The notes beneath the pieces are model-generated. The model saw only the letters and a program-made list of their open reading frames with translations, was not told the origin of the DNA and searched no databases. Below are positions 47,201 through 58,129 of a DNA stretch of 64,000 nt, in pieces. Numbering within the stretch: the stretch's first letter is position 1; each line of letters opens with the position of its first letter. This DNA comes from Hemerocallis citrina (lineage: Eukaryota > Streptophyta > Magnoliopsida > Asparagales > Asphodelaceae). The stretch covers positions 245,533,818-245,597,817 of the forward strand of contig CM030364.1 in the NCBI GenBank assembly GCA_017893485.1, given 5' to 3'. The position numbers were made by a program, and so were the translations under genes.

Positions 47201-47437
47201 ATTTTCAAGAAGGAATAAAGTTGATTCGATGCTGTTGATTAATTACATATTAAAGATGTTGCAAGTTATATATTGTTTTCATTGTTGTACTTCTTTTTAT
47301 ATTCCGCTGTGTGAATGATTGTAAAGACTCTGTTGTATGATAAAAAGTTTAAATTTTCTTGTAAAATTGTACGAAGTGAAGTGTAAGGATCCTGTGAAAT
47401 CTCGAATTCGGTCTTACTTGGAATTCGGGGCATTACA
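44208..47437 (+). repeat. 3.2-kb 5' LTR of the truncated chromovirus
   Basis: Ends GGGGCATTACA. The start is placed at 44208 by aligning with the solo LTR at 60345 (the TGCACGT...TGCACGTGCAA block lies about 50 bp inside both). TATA-like TATAAATACCC occurs near 44735. The distal part shares 'gggatgcat', AGAGAGGATGGCCGTGTATA and 'actgacatacccacag' with the solo LTR. Confidence 0.8.
45634..45870 (+). other. Two tRNA-like (Pol III box) modules in the LTR, degenerate
   Basis: The second module has A-box-like TGGCTAGTGGG (45791-45801), B-box-like GGTTCGAAACC (45841-45851) and a T-run (45863-45870). The first is weaker: TAGCCAGTGCA (45635), GGATTCGAAAC (45679-45689), and a T-run after 45700. They lie about 1.4-1.6 kb into the LTR, the same place as the modules at 61825-62092. 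Confidence 0.5.
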
Positions 47438-47548
47438 GATGGTATCAGAGCCACGCTTCATAAGTAGTATAAATTTACAAGGAACGACACCCTAGAGTGG
47501 ACATTAGAGTGTGAGTACAACTTATAGAGATTTAAATGTAAGTAACTT

Positions 47549-48100
47549 ATGTTTTTGTTGCTCTATAAGATGACATTTTCTCCTCCTCTTCCCTATAAGA
47601 TGGCCAATCAACATGATCCCCAGAATGAGGCACATTGGTTTGTCCTCTTCGAGGATGAAAAGGAAGAGCCAATAAAGGAAGAAGAAGACCCAGAAGAGCA
47701 AGAAGAAGACCCAGAGGAGATAGAAGAGGAATTCCCCGAGTCCAGGGAGATTACTCCACCTCCGCCTAATTTCCCTGAAGAATCCTCAGACGAAGAACTC
47801 GTTCCAAATTACCAAGATGATATTATTGCTTCTCTTCCAAGACAATTGGATACTCAAAAGTGGAGAGTAAACCACTTGGAAGTGCAATGGGCAGAAAACA
47901 AGGAGCGCATTCAGGAGCTGAGTTTTCAAGTGTGCGAATTCGAGAAGGTTCAGCATGTGAATGATCGACACTTTGCCAAGTCGGATCACCTCACTCGCTG
48001 GGACAAGCAAGAGAGGCATCAGAGATTTGAAGATATGAAGAAGGAAATCCAGGAACTACGGGAAGAGCTCAGAGTAGCCAAGAGAAACCGTAGAATCTAG
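47549..48100 (+). CDS. Acidic coiled-coil ORF of the truncated chromovirus, unknown function
   Basis: An open frame of 183 codons starting about 100 bp after the primer-binding site, in the gag position. A strongly acidic segment (runs of E and D, residues about 35-90) is followed by a charged region likely to form a coiled coil (about 100-180, ending [15 protein letters not shown]). No Gag core or zinc knuckle is visible. The third Met (MANQHD, residue 18) could also be the start. It is probably the N-terminal part of a longer Gag whose core was deleted, because protease sequence begins right after the stop. Confidence 0.6.
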   Translation: MFLLLYKMTFSPPLPYKMANQHDPQNEAHWFVLFEDEKEEPIKEEEDPEEQEEDPEEIEEEFPESREITPPPPNFPEESSDEELVPNYQDDIIASLPRQLDTQKWRVNHLEVQWAENKERIQELSFQVCEFEKVQHVNDRHFAKSDHLTRWDKQERHQRFEDMKKEIQELREELRVAKRNRRI

Positions 48101-48102
48101 GA

Positions 48103-48815
48103 TGTCTTCATGAAGGGTGTGATCTTGAGATCGGAGATAGGCTCTTTGGCATCGACGTCATTGAATTGACAGTTTTGGGGGTCGACATCATTATTGGCAT
48201 CGATTGGATTTCAGTTTACAGTGCCACTATTGAGTGCAAGAGCAAGGAAGTTGTGGTGAAGGCTCCAGCAAGACCAGCAGTTACATTTCAAGGTAAGAGG
48301 AAGTGTAAGTTGTTGGTAGCAGCTTTGTCAGAGCAGAAGGTTCTTGAAGAAGTGAGGCAGATTCTAGTGGTTCGAGATTTTCTAGCAGTGTTTCTTGATG
48401 TTCTACCTGGGCTTCCCCCTCATCGAGATGTAGAGTTCAGCATCATTGTTCAGCCAGGAAGTGCACCCATTTCCAAGGCACCATACAGAATGGCACCGGT
48501 TGAGCAAGATGAGATCAAGAAGAAGATTGAGGAGTTGTTAGACAAAGGATTCATCAGGCCTAGTGCGTCACCTTGGGGAGCCCCAGTTCTTTTGGTAAAG
48601 AAGAAGGATGGATCAATGAGGATGTGTATCGACTACAGAGAATTGAACAAGGTTACAGTACATAATAAGTATCAAATTCCTCGAATCAATGATATGTTCG
48701 ACCGTCTACAAGGAGTAACTATTTTCTCCAAGATAGACTTGCGGTTAGGATATCACCAAGTCCGAGTAAAGGAAGAAGATGTGCACAAGACAGCTTTCAA
48801 AACTAGGCATGGCAT
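48103..48815 (+). pseudogene. Chromovirus protease end + RT fragment
   Basis: Contains the protease tail [20 protein letters not shown], then RT blocks [60 protein letters not shown] and [17 protein letters not shown]. It stops before the YVDD catalytic block. No protease active site remains. Confidence 0.88.
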
Positions 48816-48817
48816 GT

Positions 48818-49620
48818 ACCCGCTCACGTCCTCGCTATTCGGCATGGACTTCGAGCATCAATGAGGGATTCTACAATCGCTCAACTCCTAGCCCTCGACT
48901 GGGAAGTCACCCACTCACATCCTCGCCACTCGACATGGACTTCGAGCACCCGCGAGGGATTCTACAATCCCTCAATTTCTAGCTCTCAGCTCGGACGCCA
49001 CCCGCTCACGTCCTTGCCACTCGGCACGGACTTCGAGCACCCATGAGGGATTCTAAAATCCCTTAACTCCTATCCTTCAGCTTGGACGTCATCTGCTCAT
49101 GTCCTCGCCACTCGACATGGACTTCGAGCACTCGCGAGGGATTCTGCAATCCCTCAATTCCTAGCCATCGGCTCGGATGCCACCTGCTAAAGTTCTCGCC
49201 ACTCGGCATGTACTTCGAGCACCCACGAGGGATTTTATAATCCCTGAACTCCTAGCCCTCGGCTCAGACGTCACCCTCTCATGTCCTCGCCACTCGGCAT
49301 GGACTTCGAGCACCCACGAAGGATACTACAATCCCTCAACTCCTAGCCCTCGGCTCGGACGTCACCCGCTCACGTCCTCGCCACTCGGAATGGATTTCGA
49401 GCACCCACGAGGGATTCTATAATCCCTCAACTCCTAGTCCTCAGCTCGGACATCACCCGCTCACGTCCTCGCCACTCGGCATGGACTTCGAGCACCCGCG
49501 AGAGATTCTATAATCCCTCAATTCCTAGCCCTTGGCTCGAACGCCACCCGCTCACGTCCTCGCCACTCGGCATGGACTTCAAGCACCCGCGAGGGATTCT
49601 ACAATCCCTCAACCCTTTCG
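48818..49620 (+). repeat. Tandem array, exact 91-bp period, about 9 copies
   Basis: The block CTCGGCATGGACTTCGAGCA recurs with starts at 48843, 48934, 49025, 49116, 49207, 49298, 49389, 49480 and 49571, always 91 bp apart. The period is not a multiple of three, so the ORFs here are meaningless. It lies on the pol side of the antisense ORF. Confidence 0.95.
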
Positions 49621-50760
49621 AGCACCTAAAGGGGTTTCATCAAAATTTCCCAAGTCCTAAACCTTCGGATGGGACTTCGGCTAACCCCCGACCCAAAATG
49701 TTTGCTTGGATTTACGCCCCTCACCCACGGTGAGAGACACTAGGTCCCAAACCATAGAGCGAACCACCTTTTACCCACTGGCAACTAGGGATAAGAAACA
49801 CTCATAGCCCTTACACCAAATTGTTAGAGGCTAACAGGAGAGCCACTGGTCTAGGACTCTCGAACAGAAGTTTCATTTAGGGTTCTCGCCTATGACAAGC
49901 ACCCCGAGCCCCGTACTCCGAGATTGACCCTCCTTTCACCCACTAGCAACTTGTGGTAAAACGGCACTCATAGTCGCTTACCCCCAATTGTCTTAACCCC
50001 AATTGTCAGAGGGTGGCAGGAGAGTCACCGGCAACGAGAACTCACGGTGAGATGAGAAAGTTTCTGATGAAGCGGTAAGGGTTATATAGCCTTCTGCAAT
50101 GCGCATTAATGGCATGGGGAGTCAAAATGCCTGATAGCCATTAATGACCTTGGAAGACGAAACGTCCTTCATAACCAGGCATTCAGGATGCCTCGCCTTC
50201 GTCAACACCCTTCAGGCTCGAACACATCCCTCGGCCTGGATATTAAGGACATGCCCTCGGAAATCGGAAGTCCTAGCTTTCTTACACGTTGAAGGGGCTC
50301 AGTTCACAAGTCGAATGGGGCTACTCGACCCCATGTCCCTGCTACTCGGCAAGTTCTCAACCCTTGGCTCTTCTACCTAGCCGAACGGAGCGGTAGATCA
50401 AAGATTCTTCATTCTCCCGTCCTTTCCCTAGCCCTTGACAGTCATTCTCAAGGAACAAATTGAAGACAAATGGAAAGAATCGTTGTTATTATAACGCCTT
50501 GAAAGGCCATGGTACAACAAGTTTTTATTACAAACGACTATCACCTTAGCCTAAGTTTTCCTCAGAGGCTCTTCGGGCTAATGCCGGCTAACTCGAGCCC
50601 CACTGAGCGCATTTGCTCTCCAACGGGCTCGTCTGGCCCCATCGGCATCGCAAAAGTAGACGCTCCGGCAACAGAGCTCTGTGCGTCTCTCGACCTCGCC
50701 ATTTCCAGATGTAGGGTCGGGGATGGACCCACGACGGATGGCCAACCTCCCCTTAGGGAT
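49621..50760. other. Non-coding spacer of the Tat/Retand element
   Basis: Contains two diverged copies of a segment of roughly 200 bp ('ttttacccactggcaact' near 49770 and its relative near 49935, each followed by CCAATTGT and 'ggagagtcacc'-like text). A TATA-like 'gttatatagcc' lies near 50088. No supportable gene. Confidence 0.5.
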
Positions 50761-50764
50761 GGGT

Positions 50765-53501
50765 TCAGCCTCCGCCCAACATAATCTTCATCCACTGAAT
50801 CTGCAGCTCCTTCTCCACCACAAAATCACGAAGGAAGGACTCAGAGGTCGGCCGTCTGGTGGCATCGGACAACGACCACGCCGTCTCAGCACTCCCCCAG
50901 TCACGGTAGACGATGGCCTTCTTCTGGCGAGCCGCCTCCATGCTCAGCTCTTTAGACTTGTACATGAAAAAGTTAACAGCAGCTTCCCGATCATAGGCCT
51001 GTTTGCGATAGCGGATCAAGACAGACTCCTTAGACTCCAACCTGTCTCGAAGTTGCTTGACCTCGGCCGAGCTAAGAGCGGCTCCAAGGGTCTTATCCAT
51101 CTGACACAAAAAAGAGAGAACAAGATTTCACTCCAACTTTCAGAACAAGTCATACAAGTTCGGCCAAAAAAAAGTATGTATTCATAATTTCAAAAAATCA
51201 TTACAAAGGGCAGTGGCGAGTCCGCAATCGGCGAGTACAAAAAGGAAGAGGGGAGAAACAACTTCTCAGAAGAGAGCAACACCTCTTCATTGGCCGGTGG
51301 CTGAGTATCGGCGTCCACTGCTCCTCCCACCTCTTTCTCAAGGTTCGACTCTATCTCCACCTCCTTGCCCTCTCCCCCAGGCATCTTTGGATGGACGGGA
51401 GGCTCCTAGCCATAATGAAGCTCGTCGATCTTGGCCTGGGGGTAAAGGAACAAGAAGTTCTCCTTGGCCTGGTCGTAAGCCTCATCTTGGACTGCGAGTA
51501 CCTAGTCCCCAGTGCCAGCCTCCAGGCCCTTATACTTTGTTTCCTCTTCTGCCCTGACACGCGCTAGAGCCAGAAGATGCTCGTGTTATTGTGAGATCGG
51601 CCCGAAGGGCCTGCACTTGCCCCTGAGCAGCATCCATCTTGGTATTCAGATCCTTCGCCTCGCGCAAGAACCTGTCAGCGTTCCTTGCCTCGTTCCTCAT
51701 CTCTTTCTCATAGCACCTCTTCAACTGTGCCTTGGCCATGGATGCCTCCGAACGAGGAACCAAGAGTTTTAATTTTCAAACTCAAACAATATCACTAAGT
51801 ACAAAGCTAATGGACGGACAAAACCTAACTATCACGTGTGCTTGAGCCCACTTCATGTAACACGTCTCGACCATCTCGGTCACCAGGATAGCCCGGTCGC
51901 GGGGCGTGGCATGACTGTCCACCACCTCGGCCAGAGTGTCGGCCTCCTTTACCAACCAGTCAGGGGCCCATGGCCTGAGCCCCTTCTTTGCCACCATCGC
52001 CTAGGCATCTGAGCGTAAGGGAGGAGTCCCGCCCTTCAGAACCTCTGCCACCTTGCGACTGCTGGAACTCGGTTCTAGCTCTGGCATTCCTCTGACGGAG
52101 AGGGTCTTTTGCCTTCTTGAAAAGTCGCTCTGAGGGACCTTCGGTGCCCACCTGAGCGGACCCCGCCTTCGGCTTAGACTTCTCAGCCCTCCTCTTCACG
52201 GCCAGATCCTTCAGGGCCTTCCTCGCATCAAGCTTCGCCTGGTCTATCACTACAAGGAAAAAGAAAGAATATTAACATGAAGGCAGAAAGTTAAATAAAA
52301 AAGAAACGAAACATACAAGGGTCAACTGGGCTCAGTTCGATCTGGGCCATGTGCGACTCGGTCACATTCGGCCAGCTAATGTTGTGGCCCTCGACGATCC
52401 GCTCGACATTGACCCACTCCACTTCCGTCAAGTCTTGCCGCTTCGGGGGTTTGTGGTACGGCTTATAAAAATTCCAAGCGGTAGGAATTTCCTAAGGCAC
52501 CTCGCTTCGGACAATGAAGTATTTAGCCTTCCACCCCTTGATAGAGTCTGGATGCCCGTGCATCACCTTCTTGTGAGGACGAGGCGATATGTAGTATATG
52601 CCTTATTGCTCTCCCAATGAGCTCACCCCTAGAACGGCCCGGAAGTACTTCAGTTTCAAAGGAATCCCTTTCTCCTCATATTTCAAGATGAAGCAAACCA
52701 ACTGCTTCTAAGAGTTGAGACCATACTGCTTCGGGCAGAGGGCCCCCCATCTCAACACCCTCTTAATAAACGGGTGCAACGACAGCCTTAGTCCCAGAAA
52801 GAAGGCATCCTCGAGAAACATGCAGTAGCTAGGGACCAACTCGGTGGTAGGACGAAGGCCAGGCTAGGGATCATCAGCTTATAATCCTGCCCTATGAAAT
52901 AACTCGCCCTTATCACGTGCAGGTGGTCGTCGTCAAAACGCACTGAACCTTGTCCATCTGGATCTGAGTCAGGGCTGGCGAAAATATTTCGACACCGAAT
53001 CGAATTAAATTCTGGACGTCATCAGGATACATCCTGAAAGATCGGGGGTTCTTAACGTACAGAATGTCGAGCCCGTGCTTGGGCGCAAACTCGTCTAGCG
53101 ACTCCGGACTGTCCGAATGGCACCATTTCCTCTTCCTCTTTCATATACGAGGAGACCTCAGAGGAGACAGTGTCGCCAAAGGTGGGAGAATGGGGAGAAC
53201 CTCATCAGCATCGTCCCTACTACCCTCGTCAAGATCACCCTCGGCTCCCTCATCCTACACTTCTTCCTTGGCCTCCTTACCCTGTACCTCCACCTCACCC
53301 TCAGCTCTCTCATCTGCCCTTGCCCTGTACCTCCACCTCACCCTCGAAATCACTGGACTCCAACACATACGGCTTATGACTATGGAGCGGCACTACGTCC
53401 AATACTCAGTCGTCGAGATCCTAGGATGTGGAGGTCGACTGCCAATCCTCTTCATCCCTACCGGAGGCATTGGCCTCAGAACCGGACTGAGACTGCGACA
53501 T
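50765..53501 (-). pseudogene. Antisense ORF of the Tat/Retand element (putative gypsy-type transposon protein), decayed
   Basis: ATG at 53501 begins MSQSQSGSEANASG, matching MSRSQFGSEAGTSG at 59975 in the second element. Further conserved pieces are an acidic N-terminal region, ESLDEFAPKHGLDILYVKNP with MYPDDVQNLIRFGV (about 53100-52970), a basic segment KALKDLAVKRRAEKSK (52250-51960), and coiled-coil-like stretches (51763-51530 and 51109-50765). This resembles the plant 'putative gypsy type transposon' protein family seen as an extra antisense ORF in Retand-type elements. Its biochemical role is unknown. Stops and frame changes break it, and some gaps may be introns. Confidence 0.65.
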
Positions 53502-53631
53502 AACAAAAGTGATACTAACCTGGGTATCGTGAACGGAATGTCACCGGAAAAGTCATCGCCAGCAGCTAGAGAGAGAAGCTCTGATTTTTAGAAAGAGAAA
53601 GCAAAGTGAAGAAATAAGGAGGGGGTGGAAG

Positions 53632-53638
53632 TTTTATA
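53632..53638 (-). promoter_or_regulatory. TATA box of the antisense ORF
   Basis: TATAAAA on the minus strand, about 130 bp upstream of the ATG at 53501. The downstream leader 'cttcactttgctttc' is shared with the corresponding region of the second element (59890-59910), which supports a real promoter. Confidence 0.6.
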
Positions 53639-53735
53639 GAGGAACTATCGATGCCTCAAATTCTGCAAAAGAATCCTAACTATCGAATCTTAATCATCAA
53701 GATCTAACGGCTAATAAGATTTTAAATGCCTTGAC

Positions 53736-53750
53736 CCCCCCCCCCCCCCA
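53736..53750. repeat. Poly-C run
   Basis: About 14 consecutive C between the antisense promoter and the 55-57-bp array. Confidence 0.9.
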
Positions 53751-53794
53751 TAATGTCAGCATCACACATGTAACACCGTAGGTTTCTCAAGATG

Positions 53795-56060
53795 AGGGGG
53801 CTCAACGCTCGGCATGTACCTCGAGCAGCGCCATAGCTTTCTCACAAGTTTAAAAGGCATGACACTCGACAGATACAGCGAGCACGAACCTAGTTTTTTC
53901 ACAAGCTGTAAGGGCTTGATGCTCGGCATGTAACTTAAGCCACGCCCTATCTTTTCTCACAGGCTGGGGGGCTCGACCCTCGGCATGTATCTCGAGCCAC
54001 GCCGTAGCTTTCTCGAGCCACAAGGGCTCGACACTCGGCATATACCTCGAGCCACGCCCCAGCTTCTCCTAAGCTACAAGGGCTCTACGCTTGGCATGTA
54101 CCTCGATCCATGCCCTAACTTTTCTCACAAACTGGGGGGTTCGATGCTCAGCATGTACCTCGAGCCACGACCTAGCTTTTCTCAAGCTACAAGGGCTCGA
54201 TGCTCAGCATGTACCTCGAGCCATGCTCTAGATTTTCTCATAGGCTGGTGGGCTTGACGCTCAGCATGTATCTCGAGCCATGACCTAGCTTTCTCACTGG
54301 CTGGGGGGCTCGACGCTCGGCATGCACCTTGAGCCATGCCCTAGCTTTTCTCACAGACTGGGGGGCTCGACACTCGGCATGTATCACGAGCCATGCCATA
54401 GCTTTCTCGAGCCAAAAGGGCTCGATCCTCAACATGTACCTCGAGCCACGCCCTAGCCTTTTTCAAGCTACAAGGGCTCGCGATTGGCATGTACCTCGAG
54501 CCATGCCCTAGCTTTTCTCATAGGCTGGGGGGCTCAAAGTTTGGCATGTATCTTGAGCCACGCCCTAGCTTTCTCACTGGCTGGGGGGCTCGACGATCGG
54601 CATGTACCTCAAGCGACACCCTAGCTTTTTTTTACAGGCTAGGGGGCTCGATGCTCGGCATGTATCTCGAGCCATGCCATAGCTTTCTCGAGGCACAAGG
54701 GCTCGATGCTCAGCATGTACCCCGAGCCATGCCTTAGCTTTTCTCATAGGCTGGGGGGCTCGATGCTCGACATATATCTCGAGCCATGCCATAGCTTTCT
54801 CAAGCTACAAGGGCTCGACGTTCAGCATGTACCTTGAGCCATGCCCCAGCTTTTCTCAAGCTACAAGGGCTCGATGCTCAGCATGTACCTCGAGCCATGC
54901 CCTAAATTTCTCACAGGGCTGGGGGGCTCGACGCTTGGCTTGTACCTCGAGCCATGCCCCACCTTTTCTCAAGCTACAAGTGCTCGATGCTCGCATGTAC
55001 CTCGAGAATGCCCTAGCTTTTCTCACAGGATGGGGGGCTTGATGCTCGGCATGTACCTCGAGCCACACCCTAGATTTTCTCAAGCTACAAGAGCACAACG
55101 CTCGACGTGTACCTCGAGTCATGCCCTACCTTTTCTCACAGGTCGGGGGGCTCGATGCTCAACATGTATCTCGAGCCATGCCCTAGATTTCTCACTGGCT
55201 GGGGGGCTTGATGCTCAGCATGCATCTTGAGCCATGCCCTAGCTTTCCTCACAGGCTGGGGGTATTGACGCTCGGCATGTATCTCAAGCCAAGCCATAGC
55301 TTTCTTAAGCTACAAGGGCTCGACGTTCAACATGTACCTTGAGCCATTCCCCAACTTTTCTCAAGCTACAAGAGCTCGATGCTCGGCATGTACCTCTCAA
55401 GCTACAAGGGCTCGATGCTCGGCATGTACCTCAAGCCACACCCTAGCTTTTCTCATAGGCTGGGGCCTCGATGCTCGACATATATCTCAAGCCATGCCCT
55501 AGCTTTTCTTACAGGCTGGGGGGCTCGATGCTCGGCATGTATCTCAAGCCACGCCGTAGCTTTCTCGAGTCATAAGGGCTCGACGCTCGGCATGTACCTC
55601 AAGCCACGCCTTAGCCTTTCTTAAGCTACAAGGGCTCGACGCTCGGCATGTACCTCATGCCACGCCCTAGCTTTTCTCACTGGTTGGGGGCTCGATGCTC
55701 GACATGTATCTCGAGCCACACCCTAGCTTTCTCACTGGCTGGGGGGCTCGACGCTCGGCATGCACCTCGAGCCATGCCCTATCTTTCCTCACAGGCAGTG
55801 AGGCTCGATCTCAGCATGTAACTCGAACCACACCCTAGCTTTTCTCACAGGTTGGGGGGCTAGATGCTCGGCATGTATCTCTAGCCACACCGTAGCTTTC
55901 TCGATCCATAAGGGCTCGATGCTCGGCATGTACCTCGAGCCACACCCTAGCCTTTCTTAAGCTATAAGGGCTTGACGCTCGACATGTATCTCAAGCCATG
56001 TCCTAGCTTTTCTCACAGGCTAGGGGGGCTCGACGGTCGACACACGACACTCGATGCTTG
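53795..56060 (+). repeat. Tandem array, 55-57-bp unit, about 40 copies
   Basis: The core GCTCGGCATGTACCTCGAGC recurs every 55-57 bp (for example 53927, 53984, 54039, 54095 and 54152). Units alternate between two forms after the core: 'ctcacaggctgggggg' and 'ctcaagctacaaggg'. The array lies directly upstream of the antisense TATA box. Confidence 0.92.
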
Positions 56061-56397
56061 TCATGTACTTCGAGCAATGCACTAGCTTACTCAAAAGATG
56101 GGTCGTTCGACACTCAACGCTCGATGGTCGACGCTCAATGCTCGATACTCGATGCTCAGCATGTCAACTCTCCAGGGGATTTTTCCATCCTACCACCGTA
56201 ACCGCTGTCTCTCGTGGGAGGCCTCGCTCAGTGCTCTGTGCCACGACTCTACTGGCACTCAGCTCGGTGCCGACCCTTATTTACTCTTCAGGAACTCAAT
56301 GATCCACCTTCGCTAAAATATCCCCTCTGCTCTTCCTACAGAGAGAAACTACTCCTCCTTGGATGGCTTACATAGCCCTCCAGGAGTAGGGGGCTCC
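56061..56397 (+). other. 3' untranslated part and polypurine tract of the Tat/Retand element
   Basis: Unique sequence ending in GCTCTTCCTACAGAG...GGAGTAGGGGGCTCC. Its mirror image precedes the LTR of the second element (57920-57990). Confidence 0.75.
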
Positions 56398-56893
56398 TGA
56401 TATGGTATAGATGGCGTGGCCCCATCTGGGCCATCGGATCTCCTCAAATTTCGCTCCCCTATGATCATCAGGTCAAACGGGTCTAACGGGCTTCTACCAG
56501 CTCAGGTCCACTGGCTAACGGGTCTGACACGGCCCATCAGGGCTAGAGACCTGTTAGCCTCTGCTATAAATACCAGACTCCCTCCTTTCTTCCCCAGGTA
56601 ATAAACTTTTTCTTCCTTGAACCCTAGCTACTGTTACTTTCTCAGTGACTGACTAAATCGTCGGAGGGCCTCTCTCCAGGAACTCTCCTAGGATTTCTAG
56701 GCAGTGTGCAGCTACGAAGATCTGAGCCGAGCCACGAAGATCCGAGCCGAGCACCCAGCTTCTACCTCTCTCCTCCTACTCCCGAGCCGGTCCTATAGCC
56801 GAGGATCGGATCAACGCCAGTGTCGTGACTTCCGCTTTACAATTTATAAGAACTCACACCAGTTGCTCCCACAACCGAAAACAAATAGCATCA
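56398..56893 (+). repeat. 3' LTR of the Tat/Retand element
   Basis: TATAAATA at 56565-56572. Preceded by the purine-rich tract GGAGTAGGGGGCTCC (56383-56397), the plus-strand priming site. Ends CATCA followed by target copy AGTGT. Confidence 0.88.
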
Positions 56894-56898
56894 AGTGT

Positions 56899-57378
56899 TG
56901 ATTAGACCTTTATCTCAACATAAAGTTATAATCTAATGTGTTGATTGACATTTGTCAAAACTAAGAAAAATTAGATAATAATGGAGTTTAGATAAATACA
57001 ATTATATTGACTTCAAAATGAGTCCCAAATAATTCCAAATTGTGGGAACTAGAGTTTTATAAAGTTATGTGAGATACCTCTAGCTATACTAAATTAACTT
57101 TGTTCACAAATACAGCCTTAAAGTTTAAATAATTGCAATGATCTAACTTCAAAATTTGAGATAAATAGAAGCTACCTAAAATTCTACCTTGTTTTATTAT
57201 CAAAATTATGGCCAAAGTTTTTTTCCTTTTAACTGAGTTGCTGAACACTTCGTTAAAAAATAATTGTAGTCATCTTGTAAGTTGGAAGTAACGGTTCAAT
57301 AAGTTAGTGTAATGCTATCTTCAATTATAGTTTTCAAAGTTGTGTGAGAAAATTCAGCAGAACTTCAATTATCGGTAA
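56899..57378. other. Non-transposon flank between two Retand-like elements
   Basis: AT-rich and unique. It carries the outer copy of the AGTGT duplication at its left edge. No gene seen. Confidence 0.5.
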
Positions 57379-57383
57379 CTTAA

Positions 57384-57919
57384 TGATGCAGTTTGTTTTT
57401 GGGGGGTGGCTGCACCAGGTGTGAGTTCTCTCAATTTGTATTTTTGCGGAAGCTTCGGTACTGATGGTACGCCCGACCCTCAGCTGAGGGAACGGCTCGG
57501 GAGTAGGTAGGATTGAGGTGGAGGTCGGATGCTCGGCTCGGATCGGGAGGCTCGGTTCAGATCTAGAAGCTCGGATCCGAAAGTATCATATATCTGCACT
57601 CGGCGTAGGAACACCGGGATTGATCCTGGTGGTAGGCCCTCTGATGGTCTAGTCAGTCACAAAAGAGTAACAATAACTAGGGTTTTGATAGGGGAGAGAT
57701 TGATTACCTTTTGAAGGGGTAGAGGGCCTGGTATTTATAGGCAGTGCCAACTGGGTCTGGACCCGTTTGGAGCTGAGTTTGGATCCGGTTGCCCATGGGC
57801 CTGACGTGGCAGAAGCCCAGGAGGCTTAGGGCTGACCTGGCAGACCTGATGATTGGCGGTGAACAGCTTTTGAGGGGATCCTGTGGCCCAGGAGGGGCCA
57901 CGTCATCTAACCCACATTA
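57384..57919 (-). repeat. 3' LTR of the second Tat/Retand element
   Basis: Reverse complement starts TAATGTGGG and ends 'caaactgcatca', with 'gaactcacacc' shared with the LTR at 56398-56893. TATAAATA on the minus strand at 57732-57739. The candidate target copy is CTTAA (57379-57383); its partner is outside. Confidence 0.85.
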
Positions 57920-58129
57920 GGAGCCCCCACTCCTGGAGGGCTAGGTAATCCAGCCATGTTGGAGTGGTTTTTTGCCTCTGTAGGAAGAGCAGAGTGGAGT
58001 GTACGGCAAAGAATGGGATCCGTATCTTCCCAAATAGGTAAGGGGGGTAGGATGGAGGGGATCCCCTCTTGGAGTCACGAGGGGTGCCGGGTGCAGAAGA
58101 GTCGGAGCTCGGTTTACCGAGATGGTCAG

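Larger units (their letters stand above)
44208..48815 (+). mobile_element. Truncated chromovirus inserted in the Tat/Retand element
   Basis: A 5' LTR (44208-47437), an initiator-Met primer-binding site (TGGTATCAGAGC, 47440-47451), an acidic ORF (47549-48100), then protease-end and RT sequence that stops at about 48815. There it meets the 91-bp array of the host element. The rest of pol and the 3' LTR are missing, and gag is largely deleted. The LTR belongs to the same family as 60345-63649. Confidence 0.85.
38164..56893 (+). mobile_element. Full-length decayed Tat/Retand-type Ty3 element (18.7 kb)
   Basis: Near-500-bp LTRs (38164-38655 and 56398-56893) start TGATATGGTATAGATGG. They are flanked by a perfect 5-bp duplication AGTGT (38159-38163 and 56894-56898). 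Order: primer-binding-like site, gag, protease, RT, RNase H, a second (archaeal-type) RNase H, integrase (38742-44153), a nested chromovirus fragment (44208-48815), a 91-bp array, an antisense ORF (53501-50765), a 55-57-bp array, a purine tract (GTAGGGGGCTCC), and the 3' LTR. Two RNase H regions, large size and an extra 3' ORF are hallmarks of the Tat group. The LTRs have many differences, so the insertion is old. Confidence 0.9.

Noticed and set aside
48779..49422. Open frames with repeated 'FEHP' segments
   Set aside because: They are translations of the 91-bp array; the period is not a multiple of three, and the frames shift from unit to unit.
53850..55624. Open frames with repeats such as MYLEPCPSF or HAEHRA on both strands
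   Set aside because: They follow the 55-57-bp non-coding array; no single frame persists.
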